Part shown: positions 48,175 to 58,024 of the stretch, one piece after another | How the letters are laid out: each line of letters starts with the position of its first letter | Numbering within the stretch: the stretch's first letter is position 1 | Source of the DNA: Zopfochytrium polystomum | Lineage: Eukaryota; Chytridiomycota; Chytridiomycetes; Chytridiales; Chytridiaceae | Length of the DNA stretch: 64,000 bases | Direction of reading: 5' to 3' | Assembly: GCA_025765615.1 (NCBI GenBank) | Contig: JAIVFJ010000038.1 | Coordinates: forward strand, 310,001 to 374,000 | Translations under genes and position numbers: made by a program | Notes under the pieces: generated by a model | The model's input: the letters and a program-made list of their open reading frames with translations, nothing else | What the model was told of the DNA's origin: nothing | The model's database searches: none

Positions 48175-50449
48175 TCAATTGTTAGAAATGACGTTAATTT
48201 TCAAACTGCTCATGCTCCCATTCAGATGCGACGTATCTTCCCGCCTGATATGTAATGAGATGAAACCTTCATCCTCTTAAACTTACGTGTAGGTGAAGCC
48301 CTTGAAGTTCTGTTGAATCGTCTCCGAAAGCGGGGCTGAGTTCCGCGGGAGCGAGTCAACGGGGAGGGTTTCAGTAAACACTGGGTCGAAGTTGGACGTG
48401 TCAGTTTCTGATTCCTGTGTCTGGTGTCAGCTTGGAGCTTGATATGACACTGACCAGTACAAGACGAAAGGGGAACTACACTCACAACTTGAGGTTTGTA
48501 GGGTGGTTTGACCTGTCGCTTCATCAGTTTCACCCAGTCCACGTTCTCGAAATAGGGGTGGCTTCTTATCTCGTCAGCGTCCGTTGGGCCCGACCCAAGC
48601 CTTCTCTTTGGGTCACGATCTAAAAGCTGCAGGAACATGTTAAACTTAATAATGTGGTGGCAAAATGAAAGACTCAATACCCCTCGAACAAGAGACTGGG
48701 CGTCAGGAGAAAATCCGCTTGGAAAGACCAGCTGGTTGTGCAAAATCTTCTTGTACATGAGGTTTACATTCTCCGAGTAGAATGGTGGAAGACCAGTAGT
48801 CATCTCTAGCTTCCAGCAATCGCATAAATGTTTGTAGACATTGACTTGCACAACTGACCGTAAAAAAGGATTCCTAGAGACCACCAATCGACGCCTTTTC
48901 CATACCCGTGACCCATTAAGACTTCAGGCGCGAGGTACTCCGCAGTTCCGCAGAAAGTGTTTGTGGTCTCGTCAAAAGAAAGGTTCTCCTTGCACAAACC
49001 GAAGTCAGTCAATGCGATATGCCCGTTACTGTCTAACAGAATATTCTGAATAAAAATTTAAAATTAAAGAGGGATTGATATTCCGCTGCCAAACACCGAC
49101 CTCCGGCTTCAAATCGCGGTAAACGATGTTAAATTTGTGAAGATGTTGCAAAGCAAGAATAAGCTCGCATGTGTAAAATTTGGCTCGTTCTTCACTGAAG
49201 GCCGTCTCCCTCTGCAAGTGATAGAAGAGCTCCCCGCCGTTCATATAGTCCAGCACGAGATAAAGCTTTTCGGTGGTCTGAAACGAAAACTTCAGGCCCA
49301 CAAGAAACGGAGAAGTGGCCTGAATCAAAACATTTCGCTCAGAGAGAGTATGCTGAACCTCCTGGCGCTCGACAATATCCTTCTTTATGAGGACTTTCAT
49401 GGCATAGATGCGCCCCGTGTCTTTTTTTCTGACTTGAAGAACCTTCCCGAAGCTGCCCTTCCCAACAACCTTCAACAACTCGAAATCCGCCGCACTAAGA
49501 GGTTTTCCCTGAAACATGACGGCATTTTCGTTCAGGAAAGGGAAAGTGTTTATTCCCAACTTCCAGTGGCTTACCTCAACTGTCTTGTACATGAGTTGGA
49601 TCCTCAGATCACCCTTAACCTTCTCTTTCCACTGACGCGGGAGAAGACTAGTGGGAGTTTGTGAACGAATCAAGGCTCGAGCCTCATCTTACCGAAACCA
49701 GTTGTCATGGACTTTCGCATTGATTCTGGGAGGGCGAATCTTCATCATTCCAAGAAAAGCTTCACCCTCGCCCTGGACAGATCCTGCTCTGTCCCACAGC
49801 GTGATCGTCAACTCCCCGTCCATTCTTGCCACATCGCTGACAGTAACAACGTCAAACGGCAGCCAGTACAATGTTTCGCTTACAAAGTCGCTTCATGCTT
49901 CCACGTTGCGCACAACCCCTCAACATTATCAGCGGTCGCCGACATGGTCACGGCTTCTTTCGTGACGAATTCGTTCTTCTCAAACTCAACAACACAATAC
50001 GGTTTTGCGTGTTGAGATCTAACCAGCAGGTTCCTTGCTTCGATAACGTTGATCCAAAGCCGTCCTTTTGCCGGCTGTGACGTTTCCACATCCCACATGC
50101 TGTTTCCTGCATCGTCATGACCTCGACGAGAACCTGGCGGCGGCTTCGGTTTGAATCGATTTGCCGATACAGAGTTTTCCGAGCGGACATACAGATCAGT
50201 GGAGTTTCCAGTACTCCCGTTGTTCTCTCCGTGGCGATCGTCTAATGTCGGTCCTGGTCTGGTGGGGTAGAATTCTCGTGGGTATTGTCCGCTTATTCCG
50301 CCAGTTGTCGGGGCGTTGGAGCTAATGTTCTGAAAGCGCATTGGAGGAGGAGCCAGCTCAATGTCTGGCTTTCTCAGCTGTTTTGGGCTCGGCGGAGAAA
50401 TTGGGCTCGAGCGATCCTGACTGTTCCCATTTTGTCCTGATACTTTCAT
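48175..50449 (-). CDS. C2–AGC serine/threonine kinase (Ypk1/Sch9/SGK-like)
   Basis: From ATG 50449 a disordered leader precedes a C2-like domain ([51 protein letters not shown]). The AGC kinase domain follows: [19 protein letters not shown] (glycine loop), IYAMKVL (catalytic Lys), [49 protein letters not shown] (activation-loop Thr), [23 protein letters not shown] and KPPYKP. It ends in the hydrophobic motif FKGFTY. C2 plus AGC domains with FxxF(S/T)Y is the fungal Ypk/Sch9 plan: plasma-membrane stress and TOR signalling, activated by PDK1 and TORC2 or TORC1. The stop may be directly after FTYT (48283); a GTAAGT…CATATCAG intron instead extends the frame to 48175. The true N-terminus may lie further upstream, inside the deformylase gene. 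Confidence 0.88.
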
Positions 50450-50686
50450 TACTGCGGACCAGGTGCTTCCAAAAAAGCCCTTTGAAGAACTTGAGGTAGG
50501 CGTTGGGGCAGGTCGTGCGGACGTCGGAGAGGTGCTTGTCCTCTTTGTCGAGGACGATTCGTCGAAATCCAGCGCAACCGGGTTGGGCGGAGGCCTCTTC
50601 GTAAATTGATCCTCAGATCTCCGGGGCGCTCCAAGCTCTTCGGCATTGGTCCTATTACTTAAGTTGGCGAATTTACGTCCCTTGGG

Positions 50687-51387
50687 ATGGCACAGGATGG
50701 TCTGCTCACCGTGCGGATGCCATTCACGATTTGTCTTCGGTGGTTCGGCTTTGGTGTTTCTTCGATGTCCTTTCTTTGGAGGTCTCTCGCGGCTGCCTTT
50801 GGCTTCAGCCGCCCTCCTCGGATCCTTCAAGTGGGCCACCCGCTGCTGCGCGTTCCCTCGAGGACCGTCTCACGCGAGGAGATGTTCTCCGAGGAAGTGA
50901 AGTCCACCATCTCAAAGATGAACTCGGTTTTCACATCCCCGCTACATCGGCCGGTTGGACTTGCGGCACCACAGATTGGTTCACCGTTGCGGATCATAGC
51001 GTTCAAACTGCCGGACCAGCCACGGACTTCTCTTCCAACAGTTCTTATAAATCCCGTTATTGAGATGATTGAAGCTGAGGAGAAGTGGACTCGGCAGTAC
51101 GAGAGTTGCGAGTCGATGCAATACTACAATGCGATTGTACGGCGCCCAAACAGACTGCAGGTGAGGGGAATTCGGCAAGACGGCTCATGTGTCAAGCTGG
51201 ACGCCAAGGGTTTCTTGGCTCGGATTTTGCACCACGAAATCGATCATTTGGACGGAATGGTCTTTGCGGATCGAATGGAACCGAAGTCGATCAGGCACGA
51301 TAATGTAAGAACATGGCCTTAGATTGCACCGATATTCTTACTTCGGTTGTTCAGTACATTGGAAAATTCGAACTTCCGGTCGATTAA
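50687..51387 (+). CDS. PDF1: Peptide deformylase, mitochondrial type
   Basis: Exons 50687–51304 and 51355–51387 (50-nt intron GTAAGA…TGTTCAG) give 216 residues ending in IGKFELPVD. The enzyme removes the formyl group from N-formylmethionine of organelle-made proteins. The first 40 residues (MPFTICLRWFGFGVSSMSFLWRSLAAAF) lack acids and resemble a targeting peptide; starts at 50687 and 50717 are both possible. Motif 1 is VGLAAPQIGSPLR. Motif 3 is HHEIDHLDG, which supplies two His metal ligands and the catalytic Glu. Motif 2 is ESCESM instead of the usual EGCLS; the metal-binding Cys is kept. An internal arginine-rich stretch (VRRPNRLQVRG) matches the family's R-x-x-x-V-x-V strand. The 5' end overlaps a potential upstream part of the opposite-strand kinase gene. 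Confidence 0.9.
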
Positions 51388-51524
51388 TGAGCCAATGGGG
51401 AATTGTTAATGTCACAACGCTTAAGAGACGCAACTCCCACCGTACTTGCCGCATACACGGCGTCGTCAGAGCTAGGCGCAGCCGCTTCAAAGAAGATCGC
51501 TTGACCTGAGCTCGCTGGCTTGTT

Positions 51525-51931
51525 CTACCGCTGCTTTGTGGCATCGACCTCCGCCATTGGCTTGGTGAAATGAGCTCCTGTGCTTGGTAGAGTCTTAAAC
51601 GAAAGAGGGAGAATGAGTGCTTGATCAATCATTCGGGACTCCTCGTCCCCATCTTCACTGTGGTGGCCTGGCGTAGGAAGGGTAGTAGTCTGTGCAAGAG
51701 AGCAGGCAGTAGCCAAATTTCGACGAATTTGACTGTCCGTAAGGTTTCGTGTGAATGACCAAGCTGAAAGGAGCAATGTTTCTGAGTTGCCAGTGCGCAC
51801 TCAGGTGCAGAAGAGGTTGGCCATGACGAGAAGAATTGAGAAAATTGCGAATGGCAGCTCTGACCAGGATGCTGCTCCTCCCATCCACACAGTGCAGATT
51901 CAGTCACTGCTTCTGCGGTTAAGTGATCCAT
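51525..51931 (-). CDS. Possible small spliced gene
   Basis: An ATG at 51931 begins MDHLTAEAVTESALCGWEEQ. A second frame at 51800–51525 reads ETLLLSAWSFTRNL and ends TKQR. The two frames could be joined by a short intron between 51860 and 51790, with CTCAG as acceptor, but I could not fix it. No family is recognised. The deformylase 3' end is 140 nt away. Nothing else coding is seen from 51388 to 51997. Confidence 0.25.
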
Positions 51932-52007
51932 CGTAGGGTCCGAAACCTCCCAGTAGACGTGCAGTAGATGAGATACTCAAGTATGTCACATAAGGTGTAC
52001 AGTGGCT

Positions 52008-52022
52008 CACAAAATTGTGCCA
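52008..52022 (+). repeat. 15-nt direct repeat, left end of Tc1 element
   Basis: CACAAAATTGTGCCA, identical to 53394–53408 and in the same orientation. It lies just inside the left TACAGTGGCT terminus. Confidence 0.85.
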
Positions 52023-52489
52023 ATGTTTTTTTCGTTTGACTGTTGAACTCCCTCCCCTGAGTGAACAAGCGGTTTCTTCCTGAAATTCAGTGTGCTCACT
52101 GGGTAATAGTGTGAAAATGTGTTACCAAAGTGGGGAAGTGGCACGCCCTCAGCAGAGGAACATTGAGGCATTCAAATGATCTTGATCCATTGGCACAATT
52201 TTGAGGGTTTGCATCGGAAAAATGTTCATCCAGATTGTGACCTCCAATTTTCTAATTTTCCACCGAACTTTTTCTGCAATTTGAGCAGGTATATAAAGGA
52301 GAGTTTGTTGGCGCAAAGCCCCGCCCTGTTATTCATCCAGCTCCGCAAAAAAACTCATGAAAACCATCCCACTTGAAACAAAAAAAATAATATCTTAAAT
52401 CTCCTTGACCAAGGCGACTCAGGTTGTGAAAGTGCCGCCAATGTGAAGGTGGGAATGCGTACTGCTTACCCCATTCGCGCAGTGGAGCA

Positions 52490-53320
52490 TCCAGACATTG
52501 AAAACATTCTGCCTGGACGTCCAAGGAAGCTCTCTTCCCTGCAACAATGTTAATTTGTTCAGCAAATCGCATCTGGAGAAGCTAAAACCGCAGTGCAACT
52601 GGCCCAGACGCATGAACAAGACACTGGGGAGACTGCCTCACCTGAGACAGTCAGGCGCTCGCTCTGAGAGGTCGGTCTCAAAGGTTTACAGAAGAAGAAA
52701 CAGCCAGCCTTGACAACAAAACACAAAAATGCTCAGCTCAAGTTTGCCCTTCAATATCAAAACAGGACAGTTGAGGGCTTTAAGCACATCGTTTGGTCAG
52801 ACAAGTCAAAGATCAATATTTAGGGATCAGACAGCATGACATATGCTTGGAGAATTTCTAGAACGCCACTTCAAGATCATCACATTCAATCAACAAAAAA
52901 GTTTGGCAGTGGATCTCAAATGGTTTGGGGTGCCATTACATGGTCTGGTGTTTTGCAGCTTGCTTTCATGGAAGGCACAATGAGCTCTGAGCAATACGTG
53001 ACAATTTTGAAGAACAATCTCATCCCTAGTCTCGACGAACGCAGACTCAAAATGCAGGATGTTATATTCCAGCAGGACAACGACCCTAAGCATACTTCCA
53101 AATACACCAAAGAATGGCTCAACAGCAATGGATTTTGCGTTATGCAGTGGCCCTCTCAGTCTCCTGCATCAATCCAATTGAGCACACTTGGAGTATCTTG
53201 AAGCAGAGGCACAATTCCTATGAAACTGCACCAAAGTCAAACTTGGAGCGTTGCGAACAAATCTGGAAGGAATGGAGGATTTTCTGCCAAAATGTGCAAA
53301 AGTTTGGTTGAAAGTATGCC
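52490..53320 (+). pseudogene. Tc1-like transposase pseudogene
   Basis: Conserved DDE blocks are visible. They include an N-terminal helix-turn-helix region (PGRPRKLSS, then TAVQLAQTHEQ) and a first aspartate in VWSDKSKIN. Central VWGAITWSGV and VIFQQDNDPKHTSK (second aspartate) follow, and then NPIEHTWSILKQ, which contains the acidic third residue. The frame is broken by at least two stop codons (near 52552 and 52828) and a one-base shift near 53170, between the WPSQSP block and the NPIEH block. No functional protein can be read. A helper-free, immobile fossil is the simplest view. Confidence 0.82.
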
Positions 53321-53393
53321 TAGGAGGGTTGCGCAGGCATTGCGGCAAAGGGAGGGAACACAGATTACTGAATAAAAATTTTTCACATCAACA

Positions 53394-53408
53394 CACAAAA
53401 TTGTGCCA
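53394..53408 (+). repeat. 15-nt direct repeat, right end of Tc1 element
   Basis: Same sequence and orientation as 52008–52022. In an intact Tc1 element this end would be the reverse complement of the left end, so this may be an internal or subterminal motif, or a sign of rearrangement. Confidence 0.85.
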
Positions 53409-53589
53409 TGGAGTGGTCGCACATTCAACTCTGCCTCTTGGACAATATGTACAGTAATTAAGCAGCTGATAGAGCAGATCTCTCAGAGTAACTGAGCTGA
53501 GTTTCGTGTCTGTACTGCAAAAAAAACACCTTGTCAACGGACACTCAAGGCTGCACTCTCCACCACCTTGCCATTGCCCTCCACTGCCT

Positions 53590-53965
53590 TCCCACCGCCA
53601 GATTGACGTCAGATCATCATCAGATTGACATCAGATTGACTCCAGAACCCTCCACCACCACCCTCCACCGCCTTGCCACTGCCAGATTGATGTCAGATCA
53701 TTGTCAGATCGCCAGATCATCATCAGATCGACGTCAGATTGACTCCAGACCATCAGATCGTTGTCAGATTGACTCCAGATCATCAGATCATCATCAGATT
53801 GTCATCAGATTGACGCCAGATCATCACCAGAACGCCAGATTGTTGTCAGATTGCCAGATCATCATCTGATTGTTGTCAGATTGTCGTCCAATCGTCAAAT
53901 CATCATCAGATTGACACCAGATTGTTGCCAGATTGACTCCAGATTGCTGCCAGATCGCCTCCAGC
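53590..53965. repeat. Degenerate TCAGATTG-type tandem repeat
   Basis: Roughly 375 nt composed of variants of CAGATNRNNNTCAGATTG and ATCATCAGATTGAC, in irregular 9- and 18-nt steps. No stop-free frame here has coding features; apparent ORFs are repeat artefacts (LTPDHHQ-like). Flanks are CCACCACC-rich. It is probably a minisatellite. Confidence 0.88.
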
Positions 53966-54605
53966 GATTGCTGGCCTTGTCTTTCAAACCAGACTGCAAT
54001 CACCCCCCTTTACCACCACAACCACATTGCAACCACATCACAACCTTTGTGCTGAATTGGGATTGCTACCCCCCGTTTCATGAGCAGCCCACCTCCCTCC
54101 ATGTTCTTCGGCACCCATGCTGATCAACATATATTGACCACTCACCACTCAACCAGACCCCACTGTTGCCCCACTCACTGAACTTGACATCCTACGCTTC
54201 ACCATCACTTGCAACCTCACCATCCGACAGCGGCCCTTACTCTCAAAGGACCAGACTTCTTACTCACTCTGCCTTCTGCATCCTTTGTCAGATGAACAGG
54301 CTGCCTGTCTTCAGACCACATCCCCACACATTCTTACACCTGTCGACTACCAGCTGCTGCCACAGAATTGGTGCACTTATAAACTCACTTGATACCGTTT
54401 GCCACCGCTTTGCCACTCCCGCCACCGCTGTTGCAGTCGCCTTGTTTGCTGAGGTGATACCTTGACTAAGCAACTATAGTTCAGCGCCGATGGCACTTTC
54501 TCTTCCATGGTGCTGGAACAATAAAAAAAATAAAAAAAAAAGCTGCTGCCACACAATTGACCAACGAACCTGCCAACCAACTCGTCCTCCAACACCTGGC
54601 TCCTG
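53966..54605. other. Non-coding spacer left of LINE
   Basis: C/A-rich sequence with no gene or recognised repeat, apart from a short A-rich run (AATAAAAAAAATAAAAAAAAAA) at about 54521–54542. It ends at the telomere-like LINE terminus at 54606. Confidence 0.45.
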
Positions 54606-54975
54606 AAACTAACCCTAACTTTTCAATAGTGTATTATTCGCTCCAACCCGAAGGTGAGGAATCTGCAGCTTGAAAGTTAAAAAAGTACATGCATATGAAG
54701 GAGAAGAAAGAAGGTCCAAGAGGTCAGAGGGGACACATGTAAGAGAGAGAGAAAGCCAAAGAAGAGGAAAAACAAAGAGGCCAAGGTGAAGAGAAGAGAT
54801 CTGAAAAAACAGTAGAAACAAACCTACACCAGCCAACAGCTTGAAAATAGAAAGACAACACAACAAAAAACAAATGGAAAACAAATGATGGGGCAAAAGA
54901 GACAGACACTCATCCACCTCCCACTGAAACAGCGCTATCTGTATCAGAGTCGACCCACCCGGATCCGTCCGGCTT
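54606..54975 (-). repeat. LINE 3' end, copy A (ORF2 end, 3' UTR, TTAGGG-like terminus)
   Basis: Closely similar to 60123–60483, with few substitutions and small indels. It includes the end of ORF2, the AG-rich 3' UTR and the shared terminus CACTATTGAAAAGTTAGGG followed by TTAG. Similarity ends right after that terminus: the next bases are TTTCAGG here and GACTTTTTC in copy B. Confidence 0.92.
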
Positions 54976-55836
54976 CCCCGTCACTCCCTGAGTCTCCTTA
55001 TTCAGCCACCTGTTCCTCGATTCCCTAAACCCCTTGTTGCGCACTGGATCCCAGTGCGCACGCAGGGCTTCCCTAGCTTGCCTCCGCACCTGCGCCATCT
55101 GCATGCGAGTCCTCAGATCCGCCCTCCTATCATCCACTGTCCCTGCTTCCATCAAATAGTCCGCCTCCTGATCTGCTGTGGTCTCTGAAGCATCCACAAA
55201 GTCCCTCATTCCAGCGCATTCCACTCGAATCTTTGCAATCAGCCTAGCAAGCTTCATCCCCAGCTTCTTTGAAGCAACCCTCGTCTCCTGAGGGATCTTA
55301 TCTGCATCATTGGCTGTGTAGGGCGCCCAGAAAGTCAGAGTCTGCAGCAGCAGATCCAGCACTGTGATGTTCCTCCTCGCCTGCTCCACGCTTGGGACGC
55401 ACTCAGGGTGGTCTGCCTCCAGGAGGCGGCGCACACCTGAACACTCCAAGGCATGGTTCCTGTCCAGCTCAGCATCACACTTCGTGCACTTCTGGTGATA
55501 GGCCACACGACCACCCATCCACGCCACAAGGCATCTCAACCACCTCCTGTTAAACATTGCACCAGAACGAACCACCTGGCAGGGCCCCCGGTGAGGGGGG
55601 ACCACCAGAGGTGCTACCACTCCAGTCAAGTTGGCCTTTTCCTTATACTTCTCAAGTGACACAGTGTGCATCTTCTGCATAGCGACAGCATCAATGTTCT
55701 TGGGCTCAGATCTGGTAACTTCAAGGTCATATGGATAAGTCCTGTGTCTGACAACCGGAATCTGTGCCAAGGCCTTCCGTGGCACCGACCCAAAATACTG
55801 TCTTGTTCCTTGCAAACACTGCAGAGTCATCAGCAA
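54910..55836 (-). pseudogene. LINE ORF2 C-terminal segment with CCHC-like motif
   Basis: In a different frame from the RT piece and overlapping its end by 110 nt. It holds a cysteine/histidine cluster CTKCDAELDRNHALEC at about residues 128–143, typical of the zinc knuckle after LINE RT domains. A helical charged region follows, ending WVDSDTDSAVSVGGG. Early residues RTYPYDLEVTRSEPKNIDAV replace the RT thumb. A deletion between FADD and this part, combined with a frame change, best explains the arrangement. Confidence 0.75.
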
Positions 55837-58024
55837 ACAGCAGAGAGTTGATCTTCAATCCACCACATTCCAACTGGCTGTGGGGCACCCTGGAGAGCGC
55901 CTCAGGCAGCGAGTTGATGGCAACATTGAACAGCATTGGGGACAACACAGTTCCCTGTAGAAATCCCCGCGTCACTGGAATCTGATCAGACTTCTGGCCC
56001 ATGACCAGAAGCTGGCACGCATTAAAGTCAAACAAGGATCTGAGAATCGGCAGCAACTGGTTCCTGGTAAACTCAGGACTCTTGTCGTTCTTGGCATTCC
56101 AGATGGACTCCCACACATAGTTCCTGTTTGTGCAATCATAGGCAGCCTTGATGTCCAAGTACACCACAGTCAGATCAGGGTACTGTTGCTGAAGCTCATG
56201 CAGAGTGAATGCTTGGTCCATGGTGGACCTGTGGCGCCTGAAACCACCCTGTGAGGGGTGGATCATTCCTTCAACCACTCTTTCCACCTGCGGGGCCAAC
56301 ACCCGCTCATACACCAGCCTCAGCCTTGAGCACAGAGAGATTGGCCTGTAGTTTGCCACATCAGTGTTCACCCCCTTGTTCTTGTACACAAGGGCAACAT
56401 TCGCGATCCCCCAGAGTGTGGGAACCACCTGGAGGGCTGCAAGCAGCTGAAAGAATCTCTGCAACACAGGAGCCACCACATGTGGGGCAATGCACACCAG
56501 TTCGCCAAACAGGGCATCCTCCCCTGGGGCCTTGCCCCGGGGTGCAATCTTGCAAGCCTCTTCCACGGCATTCTTCTTGATCCAGGCAACTTCAGAAAGC
56601 TTCAGAGGCACCATGAGTCGTTCAGCACTGCAGGCAGCTAAGACATCCTGATTGACGGCATCAGTACCAGTTGGCTCATGGCCAATGGTTCCCCTAAAGT
56701 GATCAGCATAGTCTGGGAGTTTCTGAGGGTCAAGGGCACAGTGAGTGCGCTCCACTCTGGATTTTTGACACTTGATTCTCTTGGCTTCAGCAGCAAAGTC
56801 CTTGACAGCTAAGTCCTGCACAGCAGAGTACACCCTCTTCCTGTAGCGTTTGATGGCCACCTTTGTCAGCCTGTTCCACTGCCTGAACTTTGCCCAGGCG
56901 TCCTTCTGCCCGACAGGATCATCATCAGGGTGGGCTTCAGCCTCCATGCGCGACAAATCACACCAGCGCTTCAGCTCCTCCAAATGCTTCTCCTCGACAT
57001 CAGGGCCGCCTGCACCACCCCTAAACTTGGTCTTCCCAGCCACTTGGACGCCAGTGTCAACAAGCCACTTCACCACCAACTGAGATACAGAATCTGCACA
57101 GGCACGTCTGCGCTCAAAAGACCACTCCTCCTGGGCTACAGCAGCAGCATTCACAGTCTTCCATGCTGAGTGAATCTCTTGTCTCAAGGGCTTCCTGGTC
57201 TCTGCAAGTTTCTTCTCATACTGGACTTGTCTCAGCATCAGCCTGCGCACATTCAGTCTCTCAAAGGGTGGCTTCATGGTCAAGTGTGTTCGAAGCTCAA
57301 AGGTGAGCATCCTGTGGTCTGTGAAGGCCAAGTGTTCCTCAGGTGCGTCATGGACAACCAAGTTATGCACAGCTCCAAGTCCAGCTAGATTCACAAGGAG
57401 CAAGTCAGTGACTCCCCTGCCTACAGGGCCAGCAATTCTAGGTGGGAAAGTGGTCCACTGTCCCCGAACTGGCTCAACCCTACTCCATCCTGAACCATCA
57501 ATCCAGGCGCGCCACCAGTCCACCCTCAGCCTGGGCTGCGAGTGGGCACAGCCGTACTCCTGCAGTGAAGTGTTGAAATCTCCAATGATCAGAAAGGGTG
57601 CCTGGGGGTTAGCCCCAGCAATCCTGTCTGCTGTTGCTGAGAATGACTGAAGCACCTCCAAATCCGTCGAGGGTGCAAAGTACACCACTGCCATGATAAT
57701 CTCTGACATCCTCACAATGACCCACTCCCCCTTTGTGTCCTTCTCCAATGTCTGAACCACCAGGTCCTCCTCCATCCTCCTGCCCTTATGAATGGACACC
57801 CCCTTCTTGCCTTTATGCCCAAGCCGCTCCTCAAACTCCAACGCCGGTCCCCTTGAGTCCGCCACCAATCCCCTCAACGGGTTATTCTCCACCACAGTGA
57901 TCCCAGTGTCCGCCAACAAAATATAGTCTGAATGGATATCTGAAAATGCTTGGTCTATGTTCTTGACATGTCCTGAGAGCGAGCAGTTCAAGTTCACAAA
58001 TCCAAATCTAAGTCCATCAATCAT
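55727..58024 (-). pseudogene. LINE ORF2: AP endonuclease and reverse transcriptase (truncated)
   Basis: The start codon ATG (58024) overlaps the ORF1 stop as ATGATTGA. The N-terminal endonuclease domain has LNCSLSGHV, IVRMSEIIMAVVYFAPS, IIGDFNTSLQEYG and the histidine of AFTDHRM. RT blocks follow: LYKNKG-like VALVYKNKGVNTDVANYRPISL, GGFRRHRSTMDQAF, VVYLDIKAAYDCTNR, RGFLQGTVLSPMLFNVAINSLPE and the catalytic LLFADDSAVFA. Soon after FADD the frame leaves the family pattern (KTVFWVGATEG) and stops at 55727. The remaining palm and thumb segments, normally about 200 residues, are not seen before the next piece resumes in another frame. The polymerase is therefore likely dead. Confidence 0.85.

Larger units (their letters stand above)
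51998..53460 (+). mobile_element. Degenerate Tc1/mariner element
   Basis: The region carries a Tc1-type transposase remnant flanked by two copies of CACAAAATTGTGCCA (52008–52022, 53394–53408). The left end TACAGTGGCTCACAAAA resembles known Tc1 element termini and abuts a TA dinucleotide. Clean inverted repeats are not seen: the shared 15-mer is in direct orientation. The right boundary is taken from a TACAG near 53450 and is uncertain. Length of about 1.45 kb is normal for the superfamily. Confidence 0.72.

Noticed and set aside
53531..54123. Open frames with LTPDHHQ-type repeats
   Set aside because: They are read from a simple tandem repeat (CAGAT/TCAGATTG) and have no other coding signal.
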